Origin: an uncultured Clostridia bacterium
GTDB lineage: Bacteria; Bacillota; Clostridia; TANB77; CAG-508
Assembly (NCBI GenBank): GCA_947623465.1
Contig: CANQGU010000015.1
Span: forward strand, 1 to 42,748
Length of the DNA stretch: 42,748 nucleotides
Direction of reading: 5' to 3'
Part shown: piece by piece, positions 18,101-26,074 of the stretch
How the letters are laid out: each line of letters opens with the position of its first letter
Position numbering within the stretch: the first letter of the stretch is position 1
Program-made: the position numbers and the translations under genes
The notes under the pieces: generated by a model
What the model was told of the DNA's origin: nothing
The model's input: the letters and a program-made list of their open reading frames with translations, nothing else
Database searches by the model: none

Positions 18101-18283
18101 GATAACATTAATCTTTATGTTTCAGGAAATGAAATGTTAGAGGAAGTTATAAGAAAATTTGAAGATACAATAAAACATGATACTTTAACAATAAATATTT
18201 TCTATAATGAACCTAATAAAAATTACACAGAAACACCAATAAATGGTGAAAAATTAGATATTTTTATTGAAGTTGTAAAATAA
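15142..18283 (+). CDS. ileS: Isoleucyl-tRNA synthetase, read through a +1 shift at CGG
   Basis: This class I synthetase charges tRNA-Ile. The first frame (196 codons) contains the HIGH-type motif PHVGHVE and the SSHEVAQ segment, then in-frame CGG at 15730, followed two codons later by TAA (15736-15738). Skipping C15730 gives [15 protein letters not shown], the usual family sequence, and opens 850 more codons. These hold the CP1 editing domain, a zinc-type Cys set ([15 protein letters not shown]), KMSKS (KMSKSKKNG) and the anticodon-binding domain. Total length is 1046 residues, right for the long form of IleRS. IleRS is essential, so the full product must be made unless there is another copy elsewhere. 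It is controlled by the Ile T-box upstream. Confidence 0.96.
15730..15733 (+). other. +1 recoding site CGGT in ileS
   Basis: Codons GTT GCA CAA CGG TTA TAA; skipping C15730 gives CAA GGT TAT AAA GAT (Q-G-Y-K-D), a conserved IleRS stretch. The 0-frame stop is only one codon beyond CGG TTA. Confidence 0.9.
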
Positions 18284-18290
18284 AAAATGA

Positions 18291-18420
18291 AAGCGGTCAA
18301 TTGGGGACGAAAGCGGTCATTGGGGACGTCCTTTTTTGACAGCTTTTTTTATAACTGATTAGAATATAATTTAAAATAAAAAGCTGTCAAAAAAGGACGT
18401 CCCCAATGACCGCTTTTCGT
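18291..18420. repeat. REP-like inverted repeat pair after ileS
   Basis: A perfect 39-bp inverted repeat (18310-18348 with 18378-18416) encloses a 29-base loop. The core GGGGACGTCCTTTTTTGACA resembles the REP sequences that go with IS200-like REP transposases in many Firmicutes. A short direct duplication of the end (AAGCGGTCA...TTGGGGACG) lies at 18291-18309. It may also act as a terminator for the convergent genes ileS and the unknown gene. Confidence 0.75.
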
Positions 18421-19219
18421 TTAAGTCTTTATAAAATTATAGTTAGTAACATCATTTAAAGTAAGACTTCCATCATAAATAGTTGAACTTTCAGTAGATA
18501 AAGGCATTGTTAATGTTACAGGACAAGTATATGTTTTATCTAAATTATTTGTAATTGTAATTACAAAACTTAATTTACAAGAAATAGAATTTAAAGTAAC
18601 ATTACAAGCTTTTAGCAAACTTCCATCATAAGAAAGATTTGATATAGTATCTGTTAATGTATAATTTTCTTTAATATTAGAATTTACATAGCATAAAGTT
18701 ATAGGATTTGCACAATTGTTATAAAGTATTGGTGTAGAATAGTCTATTTCATCTTCTGAAGATGTCTCAAACTCTAAAGAGTTTTCAATTTTATTATTTT
18801 CATCAAAATTACTTGTTGCAAAATTATTTATATTTTTAAAATACAAATTTGGAGTTCCCATAGAAGGAGATAAAGTATAATTAATATCAGATATAGTTAC
18901 TTTTTTTAAAGTATTTTCAGCTGTAAAATTTCCGATTAGCATTATTATTTATAAAAATAGCAATGTCAGTATATTGGTATAAATTTGATATTGTAAAAGA
19001 TGAATTTGTATTTATATCACTATTACAATTTGCACTACTAAAATACACTATTTTATCTATAGAAAAAGGGGAATAAATATCATTACTCAAAATATTTTTA
19101 ACACTTCTTTTAGCTAAAAAAGATGTTCTTAATTGTCCTAAACATATAAAACTTAAAAAAATAAAAATTAATAATAATAAAACAAACAAAATGTAAAATA
19201 TAATTTTTTTCTTTTGCAT
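18421..19219 (-). CDS. Unknown membrane-anchored extracellular protein, read through a +1 shift at CGG
   Basis: I do not recognise this protein. From ATG 19219 (AGGAAGG upstream) it has an N-terminal membrane segment (KKKIIFYILFVLLLLIFIFL) and then a predicted extracellular part. The frame meets CGG at 18934 (codon 96) after GCT AAT; skipping the C turns a quick stop into NANGNFTAENTLKK and 170 further codons. The later part is rich in Asn, Ser and Thr, with repeated LTxTISNLSYDGSLL / LTMPLSTESSTIYDGSLTL elements that suggest Ig-like beta domains. Total about 265 residues. It is bracketed by REP-like repeats (18378-18416 and 19249-19268 in opposite orientation), so it may have come in with them. 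Confidence 0.7.
18931..18934 (-). other. +1 recoding site CGGA in the unknown secreted protein gene
   Basis: On the minus strand the codons are GCT AAT CGG AAA; skipping C18934 gives AAT GGA AAT TTT ACA (N-G-N-F-T). The 0-frame stops four codons after the CGG. No homologue is recognised, so this site rests on the long open frame after the shift and on matching the rule at the other seven. Confidence 0.7.
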
Positions 19220-19241
19220 ACTTAATTTCAGTCCTTCCTGT

Positions 19242-19269
19242 GTCAATAGGGACGTCCTTTTTTGACAGA
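19242..19269. repeat. Partial REP-like repeat
   Basis: GGGACGTCCTTTTTTGACAG (19249-19268) repeats the core of the 18310-18416 element, on the other side of the unknown membrane protein gene. With the right arm of that element it forms an inverted pair around the gene. Confidence 0.75.
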
Positions 19270-19357
19270 TTTTAAATTTGTAATTAATTTATCTCTTTAT
19301 ATTATATTAAATAATATTATAAAATATTAATAAAGTCAAGAAAACTTAAGAATTGTC

Positions 19358-19386
19358 TTGCATTAAATTAAAAAAAAAGATATAAT
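19358..19386 (+). promoter_or_regulatory. Promoter for pyrC, with leader hairpin
   Basis: TTGCAT (19358-19363), 17 bases, TATAAT (19381-19386). The 120-base leader has a 10-bp inverted repeat (TAGTTACAAA 19416-19425 with TTTGTAACTA 19475-19484) and a competing TTCTAAA/TTTAGAA pair; a regulatory role is possible but unproven. Confidence 0.75.
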
Positions 19387-19506
19387 TAGTAAGATTAAAA
19401 AAAATTCTAAATAAATAGTTACAAAAAAGAGTTTAGAAAAAATTAAAAATTTTTGCAATTAGATGATAGCAAGCTTTGTAACTAAAAAAGAAAGGAAAGT
19501 GGAAAA

Positions 19507-20787
19507 ATGAAAATATTGTTAAAAAATGCAAGAGTTGTAGACCACAAAAACAAGCTAGATGGAAAAATGGACATATTAATAGAAGATGAAAAAATTTCAA
19601 AAGTACAAGCTAATATACAAGATGCAGCAGATAAAATAATAGACTGTGAAAATTACATAATAATTCCTGGAATGATAGATATGCACTGTCACTTAAGAGA
19701 GCCAGGATTTGAACATAAAGAAACAATAGAAACAGGAGCTAAAAGTGCAGTTGCAGGAGGATTTACAACAATTTGCCCAATGCCAAATACAAAGCCTGTT
19801 CCAGATACCCCGGAAGTTTTAAAATCAATAATAGAAAAAGCAGAACAAGTTAATTTATGTAATATCTTTCCATTTTCTTCAATTACAAAAGGAGAAAAAG
19901 GAGAAGAACTAGTTAATTTTGAAGAAATGAAAAATGCAGGAGCAATAGCATTTTCAGATGATGGAATTCCTGTTGTAAATTCTAAAATAATGAGAGAGGG
20001 TATGATAAAAGCAAATGAAATAGGTTCTTTTACATCAGCTCATTGTGAAGAAAAATCAGTTGCAAAAGGTGCAATAAATGCAGGAAAAATAGCAGACGAA
20101 CTTGGAGTAGAAGGAGTATTACCTGAAGCAGAAGAAATAATGGCATCTCGTGATATTGTTTTAGCAGAAACAAATAATATACATGCACACATTTGCCATA
20201 TAAGCACAAAAACTTCTAAAAATATGATAAGAGATGCTAAAAAAAGAGGAGTAAATGTTACATGCGAAACATGTCCACATTATTTTTCACTTACTGTAGA
20301 AGATGTATTAAAAAAAGGTGTAAATGCTAAAATGAATCCACCTCTAAGAGAAGAAAAAGATAGACTTGCAATAATAGAAGGTTTAAAAGAAGGAACAATA
20401 GACTCAATAATAACAGACCATGCACCACATGCTGAAGAAGAAAAGGCAAAAGGGTTAGCTACTGCACCAAATGGAATAATAGGTTTTGAGACAGCACTTT
20501 CTTGTGAAATTATGAATTTAATAGACACAGGAGCTTTAACTTATGATGATTTAGTAAGAGTTACATCATATAATCCTGCAAAACTATTAAAATTAGAAAA
20601 TAAAGGTGCAATTGAAGAAGGCTATGATGCAGATTTAACAATATTTGATCCAAATAAAGAATATATTTACACAAAAGATATGGTAGTTTCTAAATCAAAA
20701 AATTCACCATTTATAGATGAAAAATTAAAAGGTAAAGTAATGTATACTATAGTTGAAGGAAGAGTAGTATATGAGACTGCAAAATAA
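19507..20787 (+). CDS. pyrC: Dihydroorotase
   Basis: This 426-residue zinc enzyme of the type I dihydroorotase family closes carbamoyl-aspartate to dihydroorotate in pyrimidine synthesis. Metal ligands are visible: HxH in DMHCHLREPG (near 58-64), His in SAHCEE and HICHIST, and Asp in TDHAPHAEEEK. The PMPNTKPVPDTPE segment is typical. It has its own promoter, and no other pyr gene is near apart from pyrH at 7 kb. The next gene is a putative zinc or metal chaperone GTPase, which may be relevant since this enzyme needs zinc. Confidence 0.95.
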   Translation: MKILLKNARVVDHKNKLDGKMDILIEDEKISKVQANIQDAADKIIDCENYIIIPGMIDMHCHLREPGFEHKETIETGAKSAVAGGFTTICPMPNTKPVPDTPEVLKSIIEKAEQVNLCNIFPFSSITKGEKGEELVNFEEMKNAGAIAFSDDGIPVVNSKIMREGMIKANEIGSFTSAHCEEKSVAKGAINAGKIADELGVEGVLPEAEEIMASRDIVLAETNNIHAHICHISTKTSKNMIRDAKKRGVNVTCETCPHYFSLTVEDVLKKGVNAKMNPPLREEKDRLAIIEGLKEGTIDSIITDHAPHAEEEKAKGLATAPNGIIGFETALSCEIMNLIDTGALTYDDLVRVTSYNPAKLLKLENKGAIEEGYDADLTIFDPNKEYIYTKDMVVSKSKNSPFIDEKLKGKVMYTIVEGRVVYETAK

Positions 20788-20866
20788 TGCATATATGAAA
20801 TTACTTAGAACAAATTTAAATAAAATGATGTATTAAATTAAAAAATGAAAGGAAGTAAGCATTAAA

Positions 20867-22132
20867 ATGGAACATAAAGCAATACCAATTACAGTATTAA
20901 CAGGATATTTAGGAGCAGGAAAAACAACACTATTAAACCATGTATTAAATAATCAAGAAGGATACAAAGTAGCTGTAATTGTAAATGATATAGGAGAAGT
21001 AAATATAGATGAAAAGCTAATTAAAGATGGAGGATTCATAAAAGAAGAAGACAAAGGTAATGTAGTACCACTTTCAAATGGATGTATATGTTGTACATTA
21101 AAAGAAGATTTAATGAATCAAATAGTAGATATAATAAAAACAAAACAATTTGATTATATTTTAATAGAAGCAAGTGGAATATGTGAACCATTACCTATTG
21201 CACAAACTATAACAGCTTTAGAAGAATCAACTGCTTCATATGGTTTACCAAAAATTTGTAGGTTAGACAATGTAGTAACAGTAGTAGATGCATTAAGATT
21301 AGCCACAGAGTTTTCATCTGGAGACGATTTAGTAAAAGATGATATAGAAGAAGAAGACATAGAAAATCTTTTAATACAACAAATAGAATTTTGTAATACA
21401 ATAATTTTAAATAAAGTTGATGAAGTAGAAAAAGATGAGTTAAATAAAGTAAAAGCAATAATAAAAGAACTTCAACCAACAGCTAAAATTATAGAAACAA
21501 ATTATGGTAAAGTTCCAGTAAAAGAAATTATTGATACAAATAATTTCGATTTTGAAAAAGTTTCTAGTTCTGCAAGATGGATAAAAGAATTAGAAAGTGA
21601 CGATAATGAAGAATTTGACCATGAAGGCCATGAACATCACGAGCATGAAAAGCACGAACATCACGAACATGACGACCATGAACATCATGACCATGAATCA
21701 CATGATCATGAAGAACACGAGCATCATGGACATCACCACCATCACCATCATGACGAAGGAGAAGCGGAAGAATATGGAATTGGAACTTTTGTATATTCTT
21801 CAAGAAAGCCAATGAATGAAGCAAAATTCAATGAATTTGCAAATAATATGCCAAGAAACATTATAAGAACAAAAGGTTTAATTTGGTTTTCAAGTGATGA
21901 TGAAATGAGTTATTTATTTGAACAAGCAGGAAGACAAATGAGTCTTTCAGAAGCAGGATATTGGCTTGCAACTGCTCCAAAAGAAGAACTTGACCAAATG
22001 ATAAAACAGAATCCAGAAATCTTAAAAGATTGGGACGAAAAAGTAGGAGATAGAATGACAAAGCTTGTATTTATTGGACAAAAAATGAATAAAGAAAAAA
22101 TTATTGAAGATTTAAAAAATTGTGAAGTTTAA
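20867..22132 (+). CDS. COG0523/CobW-family metal-chaperone GTPase with His-rich segment
   Basis: This 421-residue G3E-family GTPase probably delivers or handles a metal, most likely zinc. Visible parts: P-loop GYLGAGKTTLLNH (about 12-24), the metal motif CxCC in NGCICCTLKEDL (about 73-76), NKVD near 181-184, then a very His-rich stretch (about 250-297, dominated by HE/HD/HH repeats ending in seven consecutive His), and the C-terminal CobW domain (IRTKGLIWFSS). Its placement after pyrC suggests metal supply for this enzyme under zinc shortage, as proposed for other COG0523 proteins beside zinc enzymes. No Zur box was recognised. Confidence 0.88.
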   Translation: MEHKAIPITVLTGYLGAGKTTLLNHVLNNQEGYKVAVIVNDIGEVNIDEKLIKDGGFIKEEDKGNVVPLSNGCICCTLKEDLMNQIVDIIKTKQFDYILIEASGICEPLPIAQTITALEESTASYGLPKICRLDNVVTVVDALRLATEFSSGDDLVKDDIEEEDIENLLIQQIEFCNTIILNKVDEVEKDELNKVKAIIKELQPTAKIIETNYGKVPVKEIIDTNNFDFEKVSSSARWIKELESDDNEEFDHEGHEHHEHEKHEHHEHDDHEHHDHESHDHEEHEHHGHHHHHHHDEGEAEEYGIGTFVYSSRKPMNEAKFNEFANNMPRNIIRTKGLIWFSSDDEMSYLFEQAGRQMSLSEAGYWLATAPKEELDQMIKQNPEILKDWDEKVGDRMTKLVFIGQKMNKEKIIEDLKNCEV

Positions 22133-22144
22133 ATTAAAAATAAA

Positions 22145-22188
22145 TTTATGCAAAATATTATAAATCAAATTTGCATAAAATATATTTT
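22145..22188 (+). terminator. Possible terminator after the COG0523 gene
   Basis: TTTATGCAAA (22145-22154) pairs with TTTGCATAAA (22170-22179), followed by ATATATTTTT. The stem is AT-rich and weak. Confidence 0.45.
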
Positions 22189-22224
22189 TAGCAAATTTAT
22201 ACTAAATATATTTTAGCAAAATCA

Positions 22225-22252
22225 TTGAAAATAAAAAAAAATATGATATAAT
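22225..22252 (+). promoter_or_regulatory. Promoter for ppaC
   Basis: TTGAAA (22225-22230), 16 bases, TATAAT (22247-22252), 35 bases before the ppaC start. Confidence 0.65.
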
Positions 22253-22287
22253 ATACAAAAATATATTTGAGAAAGGAAAAAGAAAAA

Positions 22288-23211
22288 ATGAAAGAAATAT
22301 ACATTTTTGGACACAAAAACCCAGACACAGATTCAATTTTATCATCATTAGTATTAGAAGCAATAGAAAAGACAATGGGAGTAAAAAATGCAAAAGCATA
22401 TAGATTAGGTGAAATAAATAAAGAAACAAAATATGTATTAGATTATTTTGGAATTAAAGCACCTGAATTCTTAGAAGAAGTTGACGAAGGTAGAGAAGTA
22501 ATGCTAGTAGACCACAATGAATTTGCTCAAAGTGCAGACGGTATAGAAAATGCAAAAATACTTAGAGTTGTAGATCATCATAAAATTGCAAATTTTGAAA
22601 CAAATGAACCAATATTTTTCTTATCAATGCCAGTAGGTTCAACAGCAACTATTTTAAGAGAAATGTGCAAAGTTAGTGGAATAAGAATGGACAAAATAAC
22701 AGCAGGATTAATGTTAAGTGCAATCATTTCAGATACACTTTTACTAAAATCTCCAACAACTACAGACAAAGATAGAGAAGCAGCAGAAGAATTATCTAAA
22801 CTTGCAGAAATTGATATAAATGAATATGGATTAAATATGTTAAAAGCAGGAGCAGATTTAAGTGAATATTCACCAATGCAATTAATAAATTTAGATTCTA
22901 AACCATATTCAACAAATGGAGTAAAATATCAAGTAGCACAAGTAAATACAGTTTCAATAGAAGATGTTTTAAAAGACAAAGAAGCTATTGAAAACGCAAT
23001 AAATGAATATATTAATGAAAAAAATCTTGATTTATTTGTATTTATGATTACAGATATAATAGAAAACAATTCTCAAATTATAGTTTTAGGAAAACAAGAA
23101 ATAGCTGAAAGAGCTTTTGATATAAAATTAGAAAATAATATGGCTTTTGTTAATGGATTGGTATCTAGAAAAAAACAAGTAGTACCAGCTATAGATAAAG
23201 CTATAGGTTAA
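22288..23211 (+). CDS. ppaC: Manganese-dependent inorganic pyrophosphatase (family II)
   Basis: This 307-residue DHH-family enzyme splits pyrophosphate. Motifs: GHKNPDTDS (near 8-16), VDHNEF, RVVDHHKIANF (the DHH motif), ISDTLLLKSPT, and the C-terminal DHHA2 signature SRKKQVVP. The ATG at 22288 has GAAAGGA at 22271-22277. No CBS domains are inserted, so it is the short form. It has its own promoter and ends 47 bases before lepB. Confidence 0.95.
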   Translation: MKEIYIFGHKNPDTDSILSSLVLEAIEKTMGVKNAKAYRLGEINKETKYVLDYFGIKAPEFLEEVDEGREVMLVDHNEFAQSADGIENAKILRVVDHHKIANFETNEPIFFLSMPVGSTATILREMCKVSGIRMDKITAGLMLSAIISDTLLLKSPTTTDKDREAAEELSKLAEIDINEYGLNMLKAGADLSEYSPMQLINLDSKPYSTNGVKYQVAQVNTVSIEDVLKDKEAIENAINEYINEKNLDLFVFMITDIIENNSQIIVLGKQEIAERAFDIKLENNMAFVNGLVSRKKQVVPAIDKAIG

Positions 23212-23258
23212 AATAAAATTCGAAAGAACAATTTTCAAAAATATTGGAGGACAAAAAG

Positions 23259-23909
23259 TTGGAAGAAGAAAAAGTAAGTAAAATAAAAGACATAATAGAA
23301 TGGATAATATGTATAGTAATTGCACTTGTAATTGCTATATTGTTTAGATACTATATAGGTACACCAACAATAGTAAAACAACCATCAATGTTTCCAACTC
23401 TTAAAGAAGACCAAAGACTTTGGCTAAATAGATTGGGAAGAACAACAAATAAAATGCCTAAAAAAGGTGATATTATAACTTTTGAAGCACCATCAACAAC
23501 TGAACTTACAAAAACAGAAATGGAAGAAAGTGTAGTTGCTAGATATGAAAATGCTCCAAAAGGATGGTTTAATAAATTCACATATTATGTTTTAGAAATA
23601 AATAAAAAGAGCTATATAAAAAGAGTTATAGGAATGCCAAATGAGCATGTTGTAATAGAAGATGGAAAAGTATTTATAGATGATGTAGAAATAGAAGAAC
23701 CATATTTACAACCAGGAGTTATAACAGATAATGGTAGAGGATATTGTGTGGACTTAGTAGTACCAGAGGATTCAGTTTTTGTTATGGGAGACAATAGATC
23801 ACAAAGTACTGACAGTAGATGTTTTGGTTGTATACCATTAGATCACATAGAAAGTAAAGTATGGATTCGTATATGGCCATTAAACTTATTTGGAAAAATA
23901 GATAAATAA
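23259..23909 (+). CDS. lepB: Signal peptidase I
   Basis: This membrane serine protease removes signal peptides. It has one N-terminal membrane helix (IIEWIICIVIALVIAILF), the catalytic Ser in VKQPSMFPTL, the catalytic Lys in SYIKRVIGMPNE, and the C-terminal GDNRSQSTDSR box. The best start is TTG 23259, eight bases from TTGGAGG; TTG 23244 would lie inside that ribosome site. From 23259 it has 216 residues. It follows ppaC and precedes holB. Confidence 0.94.
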   Translation: MEEEKVSKIKDIIEWIICIVIALVIAILFRYYIGTPTIVKQPSMFPTLKEDQRLWLNRLGRTTNKMPKKGDIITFEAPSTTELTKTEMEESVVARYENAPKGWFNKFTYYVLEINKKSYIKRVIGMPNEHVVIEDGKVFIDDVEIEEPYLQPGVITDNGRGYCVDLVVPEDSVFVMGDNRSQSTDSRCFGCIPLDHIESKVWIRIWPLNLFGKIDK

Positions 23910-23965
23910 ATTTTGAAAATATAAATATAAATAGATTTTTAAAATAATAAATAGGAGTGAAGGAT

Positions 23966-24856
23966 TTGTTTGAAAAAATTATAGGAAATAATAAAATAAA
24001 AAATCAATTAATAAATTCTATAAAATTAAACAAATATTCACATAGTTATTTGTTTCTTGGTAAAGAAGGAATTGGAAAAAAACAAATTGCAAAAGAATTT
24101 GCAAAAATGATATTATGTTTAAGTGAAGAAAAGTACTGTTCAAAATGTAAATCATGTATTGAGTTTGATTCAAATAATAATCCGGATTTTCAAGAAATTA
24201 TGCCAGATGGAAATTCCATAAAAATAGAACAAATAAGAGAAATGCAAAAAAAAGTAGTTGAAAAGCCTATTATATCAAATAAAAAAGTTTTTATAATAGA
24301 TGATGCAGATTTAATGACAAGAGAAGCAGGAAATTGTTTATTAAAAACATTAGAAGAACCACCAGAGTTTGCTGTAATTATTCTTATAGGTTCAAATGAA
24401 GCAAATTTCTTAAGTACTATAAAATCTAGATGTACAATAATAAAATTTGAAGATATACCAAATAGTGAACTAGAAAACTATTTAAAAGAAAAATATAATA
24501 TTAATAATATTTCAAAAAGTATAATAGATGCGTCAAGTGGAAGTATTGGAAAATTAGAAATATTAAAAGACAAGCAAGAATTATATAATTCAATAGATAA
24601 GCTTATAAATAATATAGAAAATATGGATTTAATAGATACTTTAAAAATGGCAGATATAATATATAAATCACAAGAAGATAAACAACAAATATTAGATTAT
24701 ATAAATATTATTCTATTTAAAAAAGCAAAAGAAAATACAAAATATTTAAATTTAATAAACATAGTAGAAGAAACAAAAAAAAGGTTAAAAGCAAATAGCA
24801 ATTATAATATGTCAATAGATAATATGATTATGACTATATGGGAGGAAATACATTGA
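23966..24856 (+). CDS. holB: DNA polymerase III delta' subunit
   Basis: This 296-residue AAA+ clamp-loader subunit has a P-loop-like GKEGIGKKQIA, the zinc-binding Cys set CSKCKSC, DDADLMTREAGNCLLKTLEEPP (Walker B region) and the sensor region STIKSRC. Start TTG 23966 is eight bases after AGGAG; GTG 23957 overlaps it and is less likely. Its end overlaps the ricT start by four bases (TTGA), a standard coupled pair in Firmicutes (holB-yaaT). Confidence 0.92.
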   Translation: MFEKIIGNNKIKNQLINSIKLNKYSHSYLFLGKEGIGKKQIAKEFAKMILCLSEEKYCSKCKSCIEFDSNNNPDFQEIMPDGNSIKIEQIREMQKKVVEKPIISNKKVFIIDDADLMTREAGNCLLKTLEEPPEFAVIILIGSNEANFLSTIKSRCTIIKFEDIPNSELENYLKEKYNINNISKSIIDASSGSIGKLEILKDKQELYNSIDKLINNIENMDLIDTLKMADIIYKSQEDKQQILDYINIILFKKAKENTKYLNLINIVEETKKRLKANSNYNMSIDNMIMTIWEEIH

Positions 24857-25773
24857 AAAATATAGTTGGAGTTAGATTTAGAAGATTAGGCAAAATATAT
24901 TTTTTTGATCCACAATATTTAATTTTAAAAAAAGATCAATTTGTAATAGTAGACACCGAAGAAGGTGACGAAATAGGTACAGTTGCAATTCCAAATAGGA
25001 GTTTAGATGAAGAAAAAATTCCAAAAGAATTAAAAAAAGTTATAAGAATTGCAAACGAAAGAGATTTAAAACACTATGAAGAATGCAAAAAGAAAGAAAA
25101 AGAAGCATTTGAATATTGTAGTAAAAAAATAAAAGAATATAAATTAGAAATGAATTTAACAGATGTAGAATTCAAATTCAATAATTCAAAAATTCTATTT
25201 TACTTTACAGCAGATGGAAGAATAGACTTTCGTGAACTTGTAAAAGATTTAGCAGCTGTTTATAGAACAAGAATAGAACTTAGACAAATTGGTGTAAGAG
25301 ACGAAATTAAACGCTTAGGTGGAAATGGAGTTTGTGGAAGACAATTATGTTGTTGTTCATTTTTAAGTGATTTTGAAACAGTATCAATAAAAATGGCAAA
25401 AGACCAAAATTTATCTTTAAATCCATCAAAGATTTCAGGAAATTGTGGAAGATTAATGTGTTGTCTAAAATATGAAAATGAAGTATACCAAGAAAAACTA
25501 GAAAGACTTCCACATGTTGGTGCAATAGTTAAAACTGCAGATGGAGTAGGAGAAATAGAAGGAGTAGAAACATTAAGTGAAATTATAAAAGTAAAATTCA
25601 AAAATGGCGAAGATTATAATCATAAAAAATATGAATTAAAAGATATAAAAGTAATTAAAGATAGCCAAAAAGAAGCAGTTGATGAAGAAGAACAAATACA
25701 TAAAGAAGAACTAGAAAAATTAGAACAAATGGAAAAAGAAGACAAAGAAGGAGGCGAGAACTATGGCATATAA
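24853..25773 (+). CDS. ricT: PSP1-domain protein, RicT/YaaT family
   Basis: The start TTG 24853 follows GGGAGG at 24840-24845 and overlaps the holB stop. The protein has about 306 residues: a PSP1 C-terminal domain with the Cys-rich signatures NGVCGRQLCCCSF (near 160) and GNCGRLMCCLKYE (near 195), then an acidic, Lys/Glu-rich tail. In Bacillus, RicT works with RicA and RicF in an Fe-S complex that affects RNase Y and sporulation; that is family knowledge. Its end overlaps the ferredoxin gene by 11 bases. Confidence 0.9.
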   Translation: MKNIVGVRFRRLGKIYFFDPQYLILKKDQFVIVDTEEGDEIGTVAIPNRSLDEEKIPKELKKVIRIANERDLKHYEECKKKEKEAFEYCSKKIKEYKLEMNLTDVEFKFNNSKILFYFTADGRIDFRELVKDLAAVYRTRIELRQIGVRDEIKRLGGNGVCGRQLCCCSFLSDFETVSIKMAKDQNLSLNPSKISGNCGRLMCCLKYENEVYQEKLERLPHVGAIVKTADGVGEIEGVETLSEIIKVKFKNGEDYNHKKYELKDIKVIKDSQKEAVDEEEQIHKEELEKLEQMEKEDKEGGENYGI

Positions 25774-25939
25774 AATAGACGCAGAAAAATGTATTTCTTG
25801 TGGTGCATGTGTTTCAGCATGTCCTGTAGGATGCATAAAAATGGGTGACAATGATAAAGCTGAAATTGATTCAACAATGTGTATTAGCTGTGGAAGTTGT
25901 AGAGCAACATGTCCTGTAGAAGCACCAGTTGAAGAATAA
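25763..25939 (+). CDS. Small 2[4Fe-4S] ferredoxin
   Basis: This 58-residue protein has two CxxCxxCxxxCP-type sites: CISCGACVSACPVGCI and CISCGSCRATCPVEAP. This is the classic clostridial ferredoxin layout and a likely electron partner of the hydrogenase. ATG 25763 follows GGAGG and lies inside the end of ricT in another frame, so it is coupled to it. A terminator follows. Confidence 0.92.
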   Translation: MAYKIDAEKCISCGACVSACPVGCIKMGDNDKAEIDSTMCISCGSCRATCPVEAPVEE

Positions 25940-25951
25940 TTTGAATTTTTA

Positions 25952-25988
25952 AAATAGAGCAATATTTTATATTGTTCTATTTTTTTAT
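25952..25988 (+). terminator. Rho-independent terminator after the ferredoxin gene
   Basis: A 13-bp stem (AATAGAGCAATAT 25953-25965 with ATATTGTTCTATT 25969-25981, one G-T pair) is followed by a T-run. Confidence 0.88.
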
Positions 25989-26023
25989 AAAAAATAGAAA
26001 AGTCAAAATGATATAAATACTTA

Positions 26024-26052
26024 TTGCAAACAAAAGATTTTAATAGTATAAT
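26024..26052 (+). promoter_or_regulatory. Promoter for rlmB
   Basis: TTGCAA (26024-26029), 17 bases, TATAAT (26047-26052). Confidence 0.75.
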
Positions 26053-26074
26053 AGATAATGAAGGTGGTAAAAAA

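Noticed and set aside
21597..21824. Apparent ORFs over the His-rich part of the COG0523 gene in other frames
   Set aside because: They are low-complexity shadows (Met/Ile/Thr or Val/His repeats) without ribosome sites.
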